A stretch of 64,000 nucleotides of DNA from Termitomyces sp. T153 (Eukaryota; Basidiomycota; Agaricomycetes; Agaricales; Lyophyllaceae): positions 1,178,001-1,242,000 of the forward strand of contig JACKQL020000004.1 of the NCBI GenBank assembly GCA_018296165.2, given 5' to 3'. The notes below the pieces were generated by a model. It saw nothing but the letters and a program-made list of their open reading frames with translations, did not search any database and was not told where the DNA came from. This document shows positions 22,741-34,595 of this stretch, in pieces. Both the position numbers and the translations under genes were made by a program. Within the stretch, counting starts at the first letter, position 1; each line of letters begins with the position of its first letter.

Positions 22741-23582
22741 CCCACCCCCTAATTACAACTGACACCTGTCAACCCCACATGGCTCCACCAAGCCCTGCTG
22801 CCATACCCACTGTTCCCCAGAGCTCTCCAGTAGTCAGTATATAAGTTGTAGAGTAGCTCTTCATACTCTAGTCTTAATATTGCCTTACCTAATGTGTTTC
22901 TGATTGTTTCTATCTCTTGTTTTGTGTTTCATGTTATATTTTCCTTTACTCTCAGTCTCCTGGCCTTCCCTCCATCTCCCAGTCTTGTCTTGTCTCTATC
23001 TCCATTATTGTTCTTGTTACTGTTTCATATCTCTACCTGAATCTATTTTTGTTCTCATCTCAATCTTGTCTTGACTCCATTTTGCTCCATTCAACTTTGT
23101 CTTGTCTTGTTCAACTCTGTTTCCATTACTGTGCTCAAGTCCTTTCAACTTCAATGCCTTTACAAACTCCATGCTCATGATTACAAACTCAACACTTTCC
23201 AAACCAACTCTGGACCTTGCTATTTGCTTGGCTCCAAAAGCTGTCAACCTCTGTTGATCCCTCATCAAGCTCTGGCTCCACTCCCATCACTTGCATAGCC
23301 TCTGCTCCCATCACTTGTGTGGCCTCTGCTTACTCTGCACCTACAATATTCACCTCTGGACTTGTACCTGATGCTCTGTCAGTCTGCTCCTTTCCCCACA
23401 ACTCATCCTAGACCTCTCCAGACCACCCTGGACTTGTTTGGATCACTCCCTATTGCTTATCCTCCCAAGTCCTCCACATTTAGGACCTCTCCAAGTGCCC
23501 AGTTATCAGTGCAGGGAATCATGTTTGCCTAGTAAGGATCTGCCCAGTGTAGCTGAGCCCCCCACCCAACCTCTAAGAGACA
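22720..23582 (+). repeat. Truncated, CpG-decayed 3' LTR
   Basis: From GATCCCATCAA on, this aligns with the younger LTR at about 3007-3854: the same GTAGTCAGTATATAAGT promoter context (TATATAAG at 22838), the same GAGTAGCTCTTC, and the same CAGTGCAGGG...GCCTAGTAAGGA...GCCCAGTG end. The first roughly 320 bp of the LTR are absent. Differences are mostly C to T or G to A at former CG sites. Confidence 0.8.
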
Positions 23583-25764
23583 AGTCTTGGAGAGCAACTT
23601 GGATGACAACAATGTGCAGCATTGTTGTAAGGAGAAGCACAATGCTAATGTCCAGGCTGTTAGCTATAGATGCAGAGAGATCCAAGATAGACCTCAAGCA
23701 ATCAAATCATACAGTGCCCAGCCACCATCCAGATGGCTGAGAAACTATGCTAGTGCAAGAGCACTATGAGCACTGCAATGACTTTTTGGGTATGCTACAC
23801 CCCAACTACTATTGGGTGCCAACAACCATTGCAGTCTTTGTTGGTGATAAGGTGGTCTTTGCCCACTCCAGCAAGATGGTGGGGATGTCATACATATCCT
23901 TGCAATATGAACAATTGTATCAATGGGCTCCTCAAGAAATGCTCATGAATCTGGAGCAACTGCAGTTGATAACTGGATCATCCATGAGCAATGTGCTCAC
24001 ATTACCATGCAGGGACAGATCCATGCCATCCTCCTCCTACAGGAGTTCCACTGGATCTCCTTCTTTACAAATTCAGATCAGAGAGATTGCATGAGCTGAG
24101 TCTCTGTAACAAGTGGTGGATTGGCTGGCATCTTTGCCTACTTGACCAGAAGCTATGGCCAAGAGCTGATTGCCAGTGGTAAGATGATTTCTTGCCACTT
24201 GCACAGATCTGCTGGGTCTAGAAAGCAACTTGCCTCTACCAGCCCACCAGCCCATGGAGCCACTATTCTTGAGGCCAATCACACTGCTGGCCTTCTTGCA
24301 CTATGGATGGCTGTGGACAGGTGCCCTGCCCCATCGACTCCATTTGTTTGGCTAAAGCAGTCCCAAACTTGGATGACTGCACTGTAGCCAAGGATGGAGT
24401 TCACCCAGATCTGTTCTTCATGCTGTGCTCTAAGTAGTGCACAAGAGTCTTGATGCTGTTCTCATAAGCTTAATTATGAATTTGTTAGGGAAGACTGCTA
24501 TGTTCTAAGCATGATCAAGCAGGGCATTGTAGAAGCTCTGCACTCCCTCCTCAATCATATACACTGCACTCTGGAATGTATTGCAAGCATCTTGCATAGT
24601 GGAGGGCTGTACAAAACAATCATACAATCTGAGCATCACATCTTCAAAACATTAGTGGGCCTGGGTTCTATTGACATGAATGACAGGTCACAGGTACCAC
24701 TTTAGCACAACTGCAGCAAGAAAGTTCATAGGGATCATAACTTTCTTGCAGTTGTGCCCTTCTCTACCATACTGAACTACTTGGAACATGCAAATGCTCA
24801 TCAGTCAATCTTCAAGTTCCCTGAACTTGGCTGATCCAGCATAGGTGATTGTCTTGAATGGATTACTTCTCCTAGGCTTAAATTAAGCCCATCTGGTATT
24901 GCCAGTCAGACTGAGAGCAACTGCTCTATCACTAACTTTAGACAATATTCCATCATCTGGCAGTGATATTCATGAGCTTCTTCCACTCTCAGAGTGGAAA
25001 ATCTTCCACAATGTTGCAGGGGAATTGAAAACTTCTATGGCTGTCTTGCAAAGAGGGCTGTAGTCCTCCTCATTCTTGACATCTACTCCACATTCATGGA
25101 GGTCTGCATTGTCAGCTTCATCATCATAAGGAGGACTGCCTAGTTCTCCTGGATTTTGGAGACCTCCTCCTATGAGCAGTTGGGGCTCTCAACCTGGATA
25201 GAGTACTCTCCAACCAGGTCCTTTGTAGGTAGTTAGGAAAATAAGATTGGACAAAGTGCTGGAAAACTTATAAGGCTAGGAAACAGATAGTGCAAGGAAA
25301 CTAAAGGTCAGGAAACATACAAAGACTTATGGCAATATTGAGACTAAAGTACTGACTACAGGGGCTATGGTACTTATAGTAGAGGCTTGGGGTTCTCAGT
25401 GTGGACTGGAGGTCTGATGCAGTTGTGAGGGCAAGGCACCAAGACCTACCAAGGTTCTGGGACCTGGAGCAGGACATTAGGGCCAAAGCAAGGTTGGTGA
25501 TGCTGCTAAATAATCCTAGACAGGTGCAGAATGGGATTGAGGGTTTTGTGAAGCAAATCTGGGGTGTTTCACCTAAATGGAAAAGGTTATTGATGTAGAA
25601 TTTGATAGGCTGATAGCAGGCTAATTGCTGATGCCAGGGCTTGATAGTGGCAGTTGGAGTGATTGAACAGGGTGTTCAGATGAGGAAGAAGGAGGGCAGG
25701 GTGAGGGGTTGTGACAGCCTCATCATTAGGGGTGGCCTTGACTCCTTATTCTACAGTCTTTCAC
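23583..25764. other. CpG-poor DNA, no recognisable gene
   Basis: Short open frames (up to 115 codons, 23747-24094) match nothing I know. Near 24890-24940, on the minus strand, GTGATAGAGCAGTTGCTCTC followed by a GGGCTTAATTTAAGCC stem resembles a decayed tRNA or tRNA-derived SINE with A- and B-box-like parts. This is weak. Confidence 0.35.
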
Positions 25765-26734
25765 CTGATCCTGTCAGTTTAATGCATCATTCTGTGTAAT
25801 TATGGTAAAAATGTAATGCAATATCCTTTGTAACTTAAATTCAGTACTGTATGGAAGTAATGCATGATACTAATGCATCACTGATGCATTAGGAACTGAA
25901 AAAAATGCTCTACCATAGAATTGAACAAACAACCTCCAGGGAGAATACACACATACTATAACAAACAATATAACCAATACACCATATTGACAGTTAAGTT
26001 ACATTAACATCATGTATATGTTAGTGTTGAGCAAGCTGTCTATGGCTTGCACTTGTTAGCCAATTATGGTTCAGTTAGGTTTTTTGTTAGGTTGGTTAGT
26101 TTGTTAGCATTAGCATTAGGTTGGTTAAGGCTTCAGTCAGGGATATCTATTAAAGAGGAGCTTGCTCCCTTTAGATTAATATGCCCCATCTTGACTTTTT
26201 TGCTATGGCTATTTCATCTAATAGTCATTGGTATTACTTGTTGTAAATTTCTATACATGGTGATCTGGGTTTGATCCATCATATGTTAATTTCATTTTGT
26301 TTCTCTTCCTTACTTTCTTTTGGTATGCCACTGAAGGTATGCATTGTTTGTCAGTCTTTTGTCAAACCTTATTTATTTTCACTACAAAACTAACATATGC
26401 AGACATCACCCTTAGCCATCTTTACATACTGTGTCTGACACTAAGAGTGAGCCTGTCAAATTACCTACATTTTTCTACCAGTATTTACCATGCCCTATAG
26501 TCATTCTTATACATCTATAGGTCAATATAGCTGTCTGCACATACTGTGTCTGACACTAAGGTTATTCTTATACATCTATACCATGTAGTGTATTTTTCAT
26601 TCATGTCTAATGCATTGGTGATGCATCAGTGTCATGCATTACCTTCATGCAATACTTAATTTATGTTACAGAGGATATTGCATTACATTTTTACTGTAAT
26701 TACACAGTATGATGCACTACAACAACAGGGTCAG
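25765..26734. mobile_element. Fold-back element with 127-bp inverted arms
   Basis: The left arm 25765-25891 (CTGATCCTGTCAG...TGATGCATTA) is the reverse complement of 26608-26734, with about 20 differences, mostly transitions. The middle has no long frame. On the minus strand at about 25990-25905 it contains a tRNA-like stretch: TGGTGTATTGGTTATA as a decayed A box and GTTCAATTC as a decayed B box. Such long arms and a short core suggest a non-autonomous DNA transposon (MITE or fold-back type). No clear target duplication was seen; decay may have erased it. Confidence 0.75.
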
Positions 26735-27400
26735 CTGAGTCTTGGAACCTGGAATGTCCTTTTTTCTGCAGGAGTCTCACTAGGCTTGGCTTTGGCATTG
26801 CCTTTGCCAAAAGGGTTAGAAGCTGTATGGAATTTTTAGCCAGCTAGAAAATGGCTTTCACTAAACAACTTACATGCTTGGACAGCAGACTTCCTGAATG
26901 CACTAGTTGTTGTACAAACAAAGAACTTTTCAACAGGGTTTGTTTTCTCTTGCACCTTTTCACAAGCTCATTCTAAGAATAGCACATTCCAATCCTCATT
27001 TTCTAGTCTGGTTCAAAAGCTCCATACTTTCAGGTAGATGCCAAGCAATCATCTTCTGATTGGTGGGAACTCAAGGATATTCAGGTAGGAGTCACATCTG
27101 ATTGCAAGTGATTTCAATATTTTCAGAGATGAGTAGATCATTGAAACTATAGTCATGTCACAAAAGATGCTTTGCTCCATTTTGCAGTTCTTTAAATGAT
27201 GCCTAACAAAAAATGTATCTTAGAATCTAACCAAGTCAAATTTTAAGACTCACCTAAAAAAGATCTTCCAACATATGTTAAAATGGCCATTTCAATGTCT
27301 TTACTGGTTTCTTGGTGTTGGGATAAGTCACAATGCAGTGATAAAGTGGATTTTCAAGAAAGAGCTCAAGCATTGTTTGGTGAGTAGTAATTGGCACTCT
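26735..27400. other. CpG-poor DNA, no gene seen
   Basis: No recognisable coding, repeat or RNA signal was found. Confidence 0.35.
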
Positions 27401-29271
27401 TCACTTGAGATTCAGTGAACTGATCAAGAGGAACTGATCAACATCCTGGATTGATTCTGCTTTGAGTATGTTAGATGAGTTGCTTTCAACTGTATATTCA
27501 TCAGCAGAGCCTTTGAGGCACCAAGCAGGCCAATCTTTCAGCTCATTCACAACACATCTGACTTGGAAATTTCTCAGATATGGAGCATCTCCTCCTTCAA
27601 AAATGTGGTTGCTATCATTGAGTTTATCATCTCTGCCAAAGTCAATGCAACTATAGGGTGCATGAGTAGCAATCCAGAAAAGTTGAAGTAAATGCCACAA
27701 TCTACTGGTTCAATCCTTATCCTTCTCAATTCTTAAAATCTTGGTCCACTGATTAGCAAGTCCTTTGCAGAATATGCTCCAAGATGGTACCATCTGTTAC
27801 TTGTTCATTGTCTTCATCAATCTCAAGTTTTGCATAGCAATTCTCCAACTCATCACTGTCAACACCATTTATAATAGCAGTGAGAATAGGAACCATTGCT
27901 TCCATGGCTTCAAGATGGGGATCATCATTGGCAGGCCAGCAAGCAATGGGACAACTTTATTGAAAAGATAGGAAGAAGAATTCTTTGGATGGTTAGCAAT
28001 GTTGTACCAACAAATGTCTTCCAAACCAGAATGACAAAAGTGGAAAAGAGTGCTTAGCCAATTGTTGATGGTTATCTGGATATCTCCATGTCAGCTGTAG
28101 GATTTTGCTTCTTATAGGCATGCCACAATGTCAAGTAAAGCATTGGGGCCCTAGCATTATATGTAGTTTGACCAAGCATTGCCTGGACTAGAGGTTCATA
28201 AAGACTAGCAATCTGTCCACTTACTAACTAAGTGTCTTAGAATATGACCAAAGCAAATTAACAAGATCTTACCATGATAATAGATTCTTGATGCTCAGTC
28301 ATGGCATTGCAAACAGACATTATGGACTTTGCTGTGACAATAGGATGAGCTGTAAGAAATTGAGGATAAAACCATTGATGTCCTAGTTGGGCCATTGAAA
28401 GCTAACTTGACTTGTTGAGAATTACAGCAATGATGTTCTTGGCCACTGTCAAAGAGGTCATATAAATATCATAGACCTCTTTAGTACATTTACTTATCAT
28501 GTTATCATCAAGCTGGTCTTGCTTGAAGCCAAAAGAATTCAAGTTGGTCCAAATAAAGCCAAATGAATTCTTCAAGAGACAGTAGAATTTATTATCCAGA
28601 ATATAAAATCTGGTCTTTTTTTTGGGAAATTCAGGACCATTGAATTTCCAAGCTGTAAAGAGAGTTTGTTGCATGTTTGCTTGAATTTGGCAGTAGCAAA
28701 ATTATCAGATTCTGGAAGCTAAGGAAAGTTGAGGAGAAGATGGGCAGAAAACAGAGTTTATAAGTGAGGGTCATTTGTTGAATATACACAATTGCATATG
28801 CACTGGAGGCACAACACCACTGTGCCAATCTAGTGACTAAAAAAGGCATGTCCTGGTAAAAATAGCTGTTGAAGTATAAGTTGCATAGGAATAGACAAGG
28901 TCAATGGAGGACAGAGCTTTTATAGTGCAGTAATCCTTGCTTTCAGTCTGTACTGTGAGAGATGCAAGAATGTTGTTTATGTTGTCCTCATTGACTTCAT
29001 CTTGTTCATTCAGGACATCAAAAAACATGGAGAGATTATTCTGAGCAGTTTCCTGGATTTGAAAGATCAACTTGTTGCCTGCCAGCTTTTGAAGCTGTGC
29101 AATCAATCCAAAACCAAGATCACAAAGTGCTGGCCAGTAACAGTAGCTCATGACAGCTGTCATGATAATATCATGGAAAATTTATTGTTCCTTGATAGAG
29201 TCCAAAGTAAAGTCAGCTCCTCTGCCTCTAACAGCTTTTTGTGGGCCTTATCAAGAGCTTTAAGAATCTAG
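27401..29271 (-). pseudogene. Unidentified decayed multi-exon coding region
   Basis: Minus-strand frames at 29163-28837, 28849-28631, 28674-28402 and 27700-27401 read as protein and follow in order. Examples are LQKLAGNKLIFQIQETAQNN, ALSSIDLVYSYATYTSTAIF, LVTRLAQWCCASSAYAIVYI and CVVNELKDWPAWCLKGSADE. Frame changes separate them. I recognise no family. Length and composition suggest a former large gene, perhaps transposon-borne, since it sits in the silenced block. Confidence 0.3.
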
Positions 29272-29339
29272 AAAGATAGCTGAATAAAGTATTTGATAGG
29301 TTGAACAATACCCTCAAACCTGCTTATCAAGATTTTCAA

Positions 29340-29600
29340 GCTGCCAATAGTGTTTTTTGTAGGCTGAAAATATGTCTTAGGATCTGGTCTGAACAATTTC
29401 TAAGACAAGCAGAAAATACCTTGATCAACCTTCCAATAGTGATCTTGGTGGGCTGGAAACATGTCTTAGATTCTGGTCTGAGCAGTTTCTAAGGCAGGCA
29501 GAAAGTACCTTGCTTAGGCTTGCATCAGTGGCCTTGGTGGACTGAGAATGTATCTTAGAATCTGGTCTGAGCAGTTTCTAAGACAGGCAGAAAATACCTT
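29340..29600. repeat. 89-bp tandem repeat, three copies
   Basis: GGCTGAAAATATGTCTTAG, GGCTGGAAACATGTCTTAG and GACTGAGAATGTATCTTAG start at about 29362, 29451 and 29540, an 89-bp period. Each is followed by TCTGGTCTGARCARTTTCTA and AGGCAGAAARTACCTTG. Copies differ mostly by transitions. Confidence 0.85.
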
Positions 29601-30301
29601 GAAATATGACTCAATGAAGAATAATTGAGTCTTTACAGATAAGATTGAATTATTAATCACTTACAGTAGGTGCAGGCTGAAAATATGAAAATCAGCAAAC
29701 AGTCACTTTGAAGAGTGAATGGACAGTACTTTAGGTGCCATTGGTAAGTTTTAGGAATCTGAAAAGCTAGCTGAATAAAAGTATTTGACATCTATAACAT
29801 ATCTATAATGTATGGGGCGATGGATGTGGGAATGTGGCTGTGCCTATATATGTGACAACTTTTTGGGATTCTGCTGAAGTAAGCCTGACTAATGCTGACC
29901 AATTCTTACATAAGAATTGCCTTTTAAGGATGAACACCATACAAGTTGGCTGTTTTTGGCCATTTGAACATGTTTTCTTCAAAGAAAATTACAGTAGACA
30001 GCTTTAATACATATATACAATCTTTTGACTATGTGTAAAACATGCCAGATAGTCTGCAGGTGTCAAAAAGGCCAAACACGATTTAGTGGACACTGTTTTC
30101 ACACCTTGTGCATTTTTGAACACAATATGACCAAACAATGGGCATTTCCAAGGTTGTGGAAAGGAGGCCACATGACAAAGTATGTTTTGTCACATCTATT
30201 GATTGATTGATGTTGACTAACAAGCTTATTAGTAACTCCTTAACCACATTGAGCTATTGATACATCAAATATCTCATCATGCAAGTTAATTCTAATGGTT
30301 T

Positions 30302-32250
30302 TTGACTGTTAAATTGCTTAACAATGGATGTTTCAGGCAACCACCTACTACTCCTGAAAGCCAAAGGCAACAAGCTAGGATTCAGAGGAGACTTGAACAG
30401 TTACAAATGACAGATCCTGATGATCGTTGTGCAAATAGAAACAATAGATCTTTGGAACAGATCAATACTGTGGTTGTCCCACCACTTCAATTGGGGCCTG
30501 GAGGTATGGGAACTGGGGGTAACAATCAATCTATGGGATCTGGGGATATAGAATTTGGGGGATTGAGGCTTAATCACCAATCTATAGCCACCACTTCTGG
30601 CTCTTCAAGAAGACCTATTAGGCAGCTAGCACCTGCTGATGATCCATTTTCTATGGTCATTCCTGAAACTGTTTTACCTGAAGGATGGAATGCCCCTTTA
30701 CAGAATCCCTTACCTAGATTGGTGCCTCCTCTGCCTGCTCCTATACAGAAAAGAGTCAATAGACTCAATCAGTCTATTGCAACTATGGGTATTCCTGAAA
30801 CTCATCTGCCTGAAGGTTGGAATGCCCCTTTACAGAATGCCTTGCCTAGAATGGTGCCACCTCTGCCTGTATATGACAGAGTCAATAGGCTGGGACCAGT
30901 CAATCAGCCTGCTGTTGCTCAAGCTACTGTGGATATTCCTGAAACTCATCTGCCTGAAGGATGGGATGCCCCTTTACAGAATCCCTTACCTAGATTGGTG
31001 CCCCATCTGCCTGCTCCTATACATGGAAGAGTTATAAAAGCTCCTGTACCAGAACCTATACCCATAATGGTACCACCTCTCCCTCACACACTAGCTCTAT
31101 TTCAAGAGCAACAAAGGCAGAGACAGAGGCAACAGGAGCAAGCACTAGCAGCCTTGCAAGAGCAACAAAGGCTGAGACATATTGCTCTAGCTGAAGAGCA
31201 GAAGAGGCAGCAAGAGGAGGCACTACCAGTGCTGCAAGAGCAACAAAGACTCAGACAAATTGCTATAGCTGAAGAGCAGGAGAGGCAACAACAAGCATTG
31301 GCTATTCTGAGCCAGGAGAGAGAAAGAGAGGAAGAAGAGCAATTTATGCCAGAGGTTAGTCTAAGACAGATTTAAATGCTACTTTAACTAATAAAGTTGA
31401 ACAGCATATAGATTTGAATCCTGAACATAGGCCTTTGAATGCAGCTATGGCTCAAAGAATCTTTCAAGGCTGGGAACAGCAACATGAAGCTGATCTGGAA
31501 GAGGATTTCAATGATTTAGATTCTCAGAATGATATACCTTCTGAGGATGACTTGGAATATGTTGATCCTACTGGACATCAAGCACCAGAGCAATTGGATC
31601 CTCCCCTTGATAATCCATTGGGTCCTCAGGATGACATACCTTCTGATGGTGACTTGGAATATGTTGACCCTGCTGAACATCAACCAGCAGAGCAAATGGA
31701 TCCTCCCCTTGACATGCTATTGGGTCCTCAGGATGACATACCTTCTGATGATGACTTGGAATATGTTGATCCTGCTGGACATCAACCAGCAGAGCAAATG
31801 GATCCTCCCCTTGATGTGCCATTGGGTCCTCAGGATGACATCCCTTCTGATGATGACTTGGATCATGTTGATCCTGTTCAACAGAGACCTGCAGAAGACT
31901 TGGACCCTGCTCCACCCAACCATCCAGCAGGACTACAAAATCCTGCTATACAGCCTCCCCTTGAGCTTCCTATTCCACCACAGCTTGGTCCTATTCAGCC
32001 TATTCCAAGAGGAAGGCAACCTTACTTGATTGAATACCCTCCACACTATCTTGGTCCTATGACTGTCATATGTCCACACTGCCAGGCTCTACATTTTGAT
32101 GCTGAAAAGCTCACCAAGTCTACTATTTACAATCCAAAGTTTGGCATGTGCTGCTTACAAGGCCAAGTGAATTTGCCTAGGCTTCGAGATGCTCCAGCAG
32201 ATTTACTGAACCTGCTCCATGGGCATCATCCTTTCTATGACACCTTTTAA
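30302..32250 (+). pseudogene. Helitron N-terminal repeat-rich region
   Basis: The first frame (to 31375) holds three copies of a unit built on IPETHLPEGWNAPLQ followed by LPRLVPPLP. A glutamine/arginine-rich probable coiled coil follows (LQEQQRLRQ repeats). The second frame (31414-32250) holds four copies of an acidic unit, DDIPSDDDLEYVDP with EQMDPPLD, and then CPHCQALHFDAEKL, a zinc-ribbon-like CxxC segment commonly leading into the helitron-like domain. Between the frames lies a stop. The repeats lack a known role. The true start, probably in an upstream exon ending before TTTCAG at about 30337, was not found. Confidence 0.6.
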
Positions 32251-32289
32251 AGCATCAATCTGTTAATACAATGCAGCCTTTGCATTCAC

Positions 32290-34080
32290 ATCTCTGGGAG
32301 TCAAAATTGACCATGCTATTACCAATGCTCCTGGACCATATAGCTTTAGGATCAATGGAGAACTACATCATTTGACAGGTGGCTTGCTTCCTATTGAAGG
32401 AAATCTGCCTGTATATGCACAGCTCTACTTTTATGATCACAATCAGCAATTGGCTTTTTGTCAACAGAACAATTCCAGGCTGGACCCTCAGATAATGGCC
32501 TCTTTGCAGGATATGCTTGCTAGAGTCAATCCCTTCATTGGCTTATACATGCAGGCCAGGCAGATCATGGGAGAAGCTCCAGAAGACCAACCACAAAGGC
32601 TTTCTGTCAAACTTACAGCTGATTTTGGAGATCCTCAACACTATAATCACCCCAATGAACAGGAGGGAGTTGCAGCTATAATTCCAGGAGATGGCTCAGA
32701 AGAGCAATGAAATGATTGTGATATAGTCTTGCACTTGCATGGAGGTCAATTGAAGCAGATCAGTCACTTGCACCCATATTACACTCCATTGCATTATACT
32801 ATCATCTTTCCCACTGGACAGCCTGGATTTCACACCAACATTCACTCTTATTTTGGGCCACAGAATCAACAAAGATCAGCAAAGGTCACCCAAACAGCAT
32901 ATTATGCATATAGACTGCAGCAAAGAACTTTGGAATTCAATGCACCATTACTCTGGAGTGGAAGGCTATTTCAACAATATGTTGTGGATGCATGGGCTTC
33001 CACTGAACAAAACAAGTTGAATTGGATTTGACACAATCAGAAGAAGATCAGAGCTGAAGTTTATCAGGGAGTAGTGGATGCTGCTGCTGGAGATGAACAA
33101 GTCACCCCACAAAGCCGACGTGTTATCCTCCCATCCTCCCATACTGGAAGTGATCGACAAATGCAGCAATTATTCCAGGACTCTATGGCTATCTGCAGGA
33201 ATTTTAGAAAACCTGATCTCTTCTTGACTATGACTGCCAATCCAAAGTAGTCAGAAATTGAAGAAGCTCTCTTGAAGGAACCTGCAGTCAATGGGAAAAG
33301 GCAAACAGCTGCTGATCAACCTGATATTGTTGCCAGAGTTTTTGAACTCAAGAAAAATGCTATGGTAAAGGAGATCAAGGAAGGTCTCTTTGGCAGCTGT
33401 GTGGCTTATGTTCATACCATTGAATTCCAAAAGAGAGGACTTCCACATATGCACATCTTGATCTTTTTCCATCGCCATCACAGGATCAAGGATGCACCTG
33501 ATGTGGATTCCATTGTCTCTGCTCAGATTCCAGATCCAGTCACTCAGCCTCAATTGTATCAGGTATTGGCTTTGTTTGAATCCTGAATTCAGTTACTTAT
33601 CTTTGTGGTCAGGTTGTTACTGCTAACATGGTCCATGGTCCATGTGGAGCTGCCAAACCCAATGCTAAGTGCATGGTAGATGGCAAATGTTCCAAGAAAT
33701 ACCCAAAGGAATTCCAAGAGGCTACTCAGTATGGAGATAATGGCTATCCTCAATATGCCAGGCCTGACAATGGATGCTTCTTTGAGAAGAATGGTCATTG
33801 TTATGACAATTGAGATGTTGTTCCATATAATCCTTATCTCTCAGCCAAGTACAAATGTCACATCAATGTGGAGGTCTGTGCTTCAGTGGAAGCCATCAAG
33901 TACATTCACAAGTACATCTACAAAGGCCATGATAGGACAACTTTGGAGATTGCTGGAGAGCAGATGGACCAGAGGGATGAAATCAAGGAACACTTGGATG
34001 CCAGATACATCTCTGCACCTGAGGCTTGCTGGCACATCTTTGAATTCAACATGCATGGAGAACATCCCCCTGTATATTGA
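32290..34080 (+). pseudogene. Helitron Rep (HUH endonuclease) domain
   Basis: The domain nicks and joins single DNA strands at the element ends. Visible parts are LHYTIIFPTGQPGFH (32780), the HUH motif RGLPHMHILIFF (33430-33470), and VHGPCG with CSKKYPKEF (33640-33710). The two-tyrosine motif is YIHKYIYKG, with Tyr codons at 33901 and 33913. Both catalytic histidines and both tyrosines survive. TGA or TAG stops occur at 32708, 33029, 33248, 33812 and 34078, mostly where the family has Arg or Trp. A 50-nt intron (33563-33612) separates QLYQ from VVTANM. Confidence 0.85.
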
Positions 34081-34595
34081 TTACCTGTGCATTTGGAGAG
34101 CCAACATGAAGTCTACTTTCAAGATAATGACCCTTTGGAGATGGTAGCTGCCAGGCCTAATGCAAACAAGACTGCACTCACTGCTTGGTTTGAAAGGAGG
34201 CATGCAAGGCCCTTGGTCTTCTAGAAGATGATGCAGAATGGAGGCAGTGTCTTGCTGAAGCTGCTCCAATCCAATCAGGATCAGCTCTCAGACAGCTCTT
34301 TTGCACTATCCTATTCCACTGTGCTCCTACCACTCCAGAGGCTCTATGGGATGAATTCAAGCACTCCATTTGTGATGATCTTCAACACAGATTGGAGAAT
34401 ATCAGGCAGTACAGGGACAGAGTCTTTACTGATGAAGATGTCTATGACTATGGCCTTTATCTGATCAATGACAATCTGAAGAATTTTGGCAAGACTCTTG
34501 AAGACTTTCCCAATATGCCAGAACCCCAACAAGTTTGGAATGTGATTCCAGGCAAGTTGGACATTGTATAAAGAGTTGACATTGATACTAATTCA

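Larger units (their letters stand above)
19090..23582 (+). mobile_element. Decayed Ty3/gypsy retrotransposon
   Basis: Order of parts: gag CCHC zinc knuckle (19139-19180, CQRCKKPGHFA then HC), protease (19592-19927), RT and RNase H (20276-21748), integrase (22040-22740), and 3' LTR remnant (about 22720-23582). This is the Ty3/gypsy order. The 5' LTR and most of gag are missing; sequence left of 19050 is the oppositely oriented transposase remnant. Stops and frameshifts occur in every part, so the copy is dead. No target duplication can be assigned. Its LTR is related to that of the young element at 2691-8536, but nearly every CG there is TG or CA here. Confidence 0.9.

Noticed and set aside
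24880..24945. Possible tRNA gene
   Set aside because: A- and B-box-like parts exist but no cloverleaf could be drawn; at best a decayed tRNA-derived repeat.
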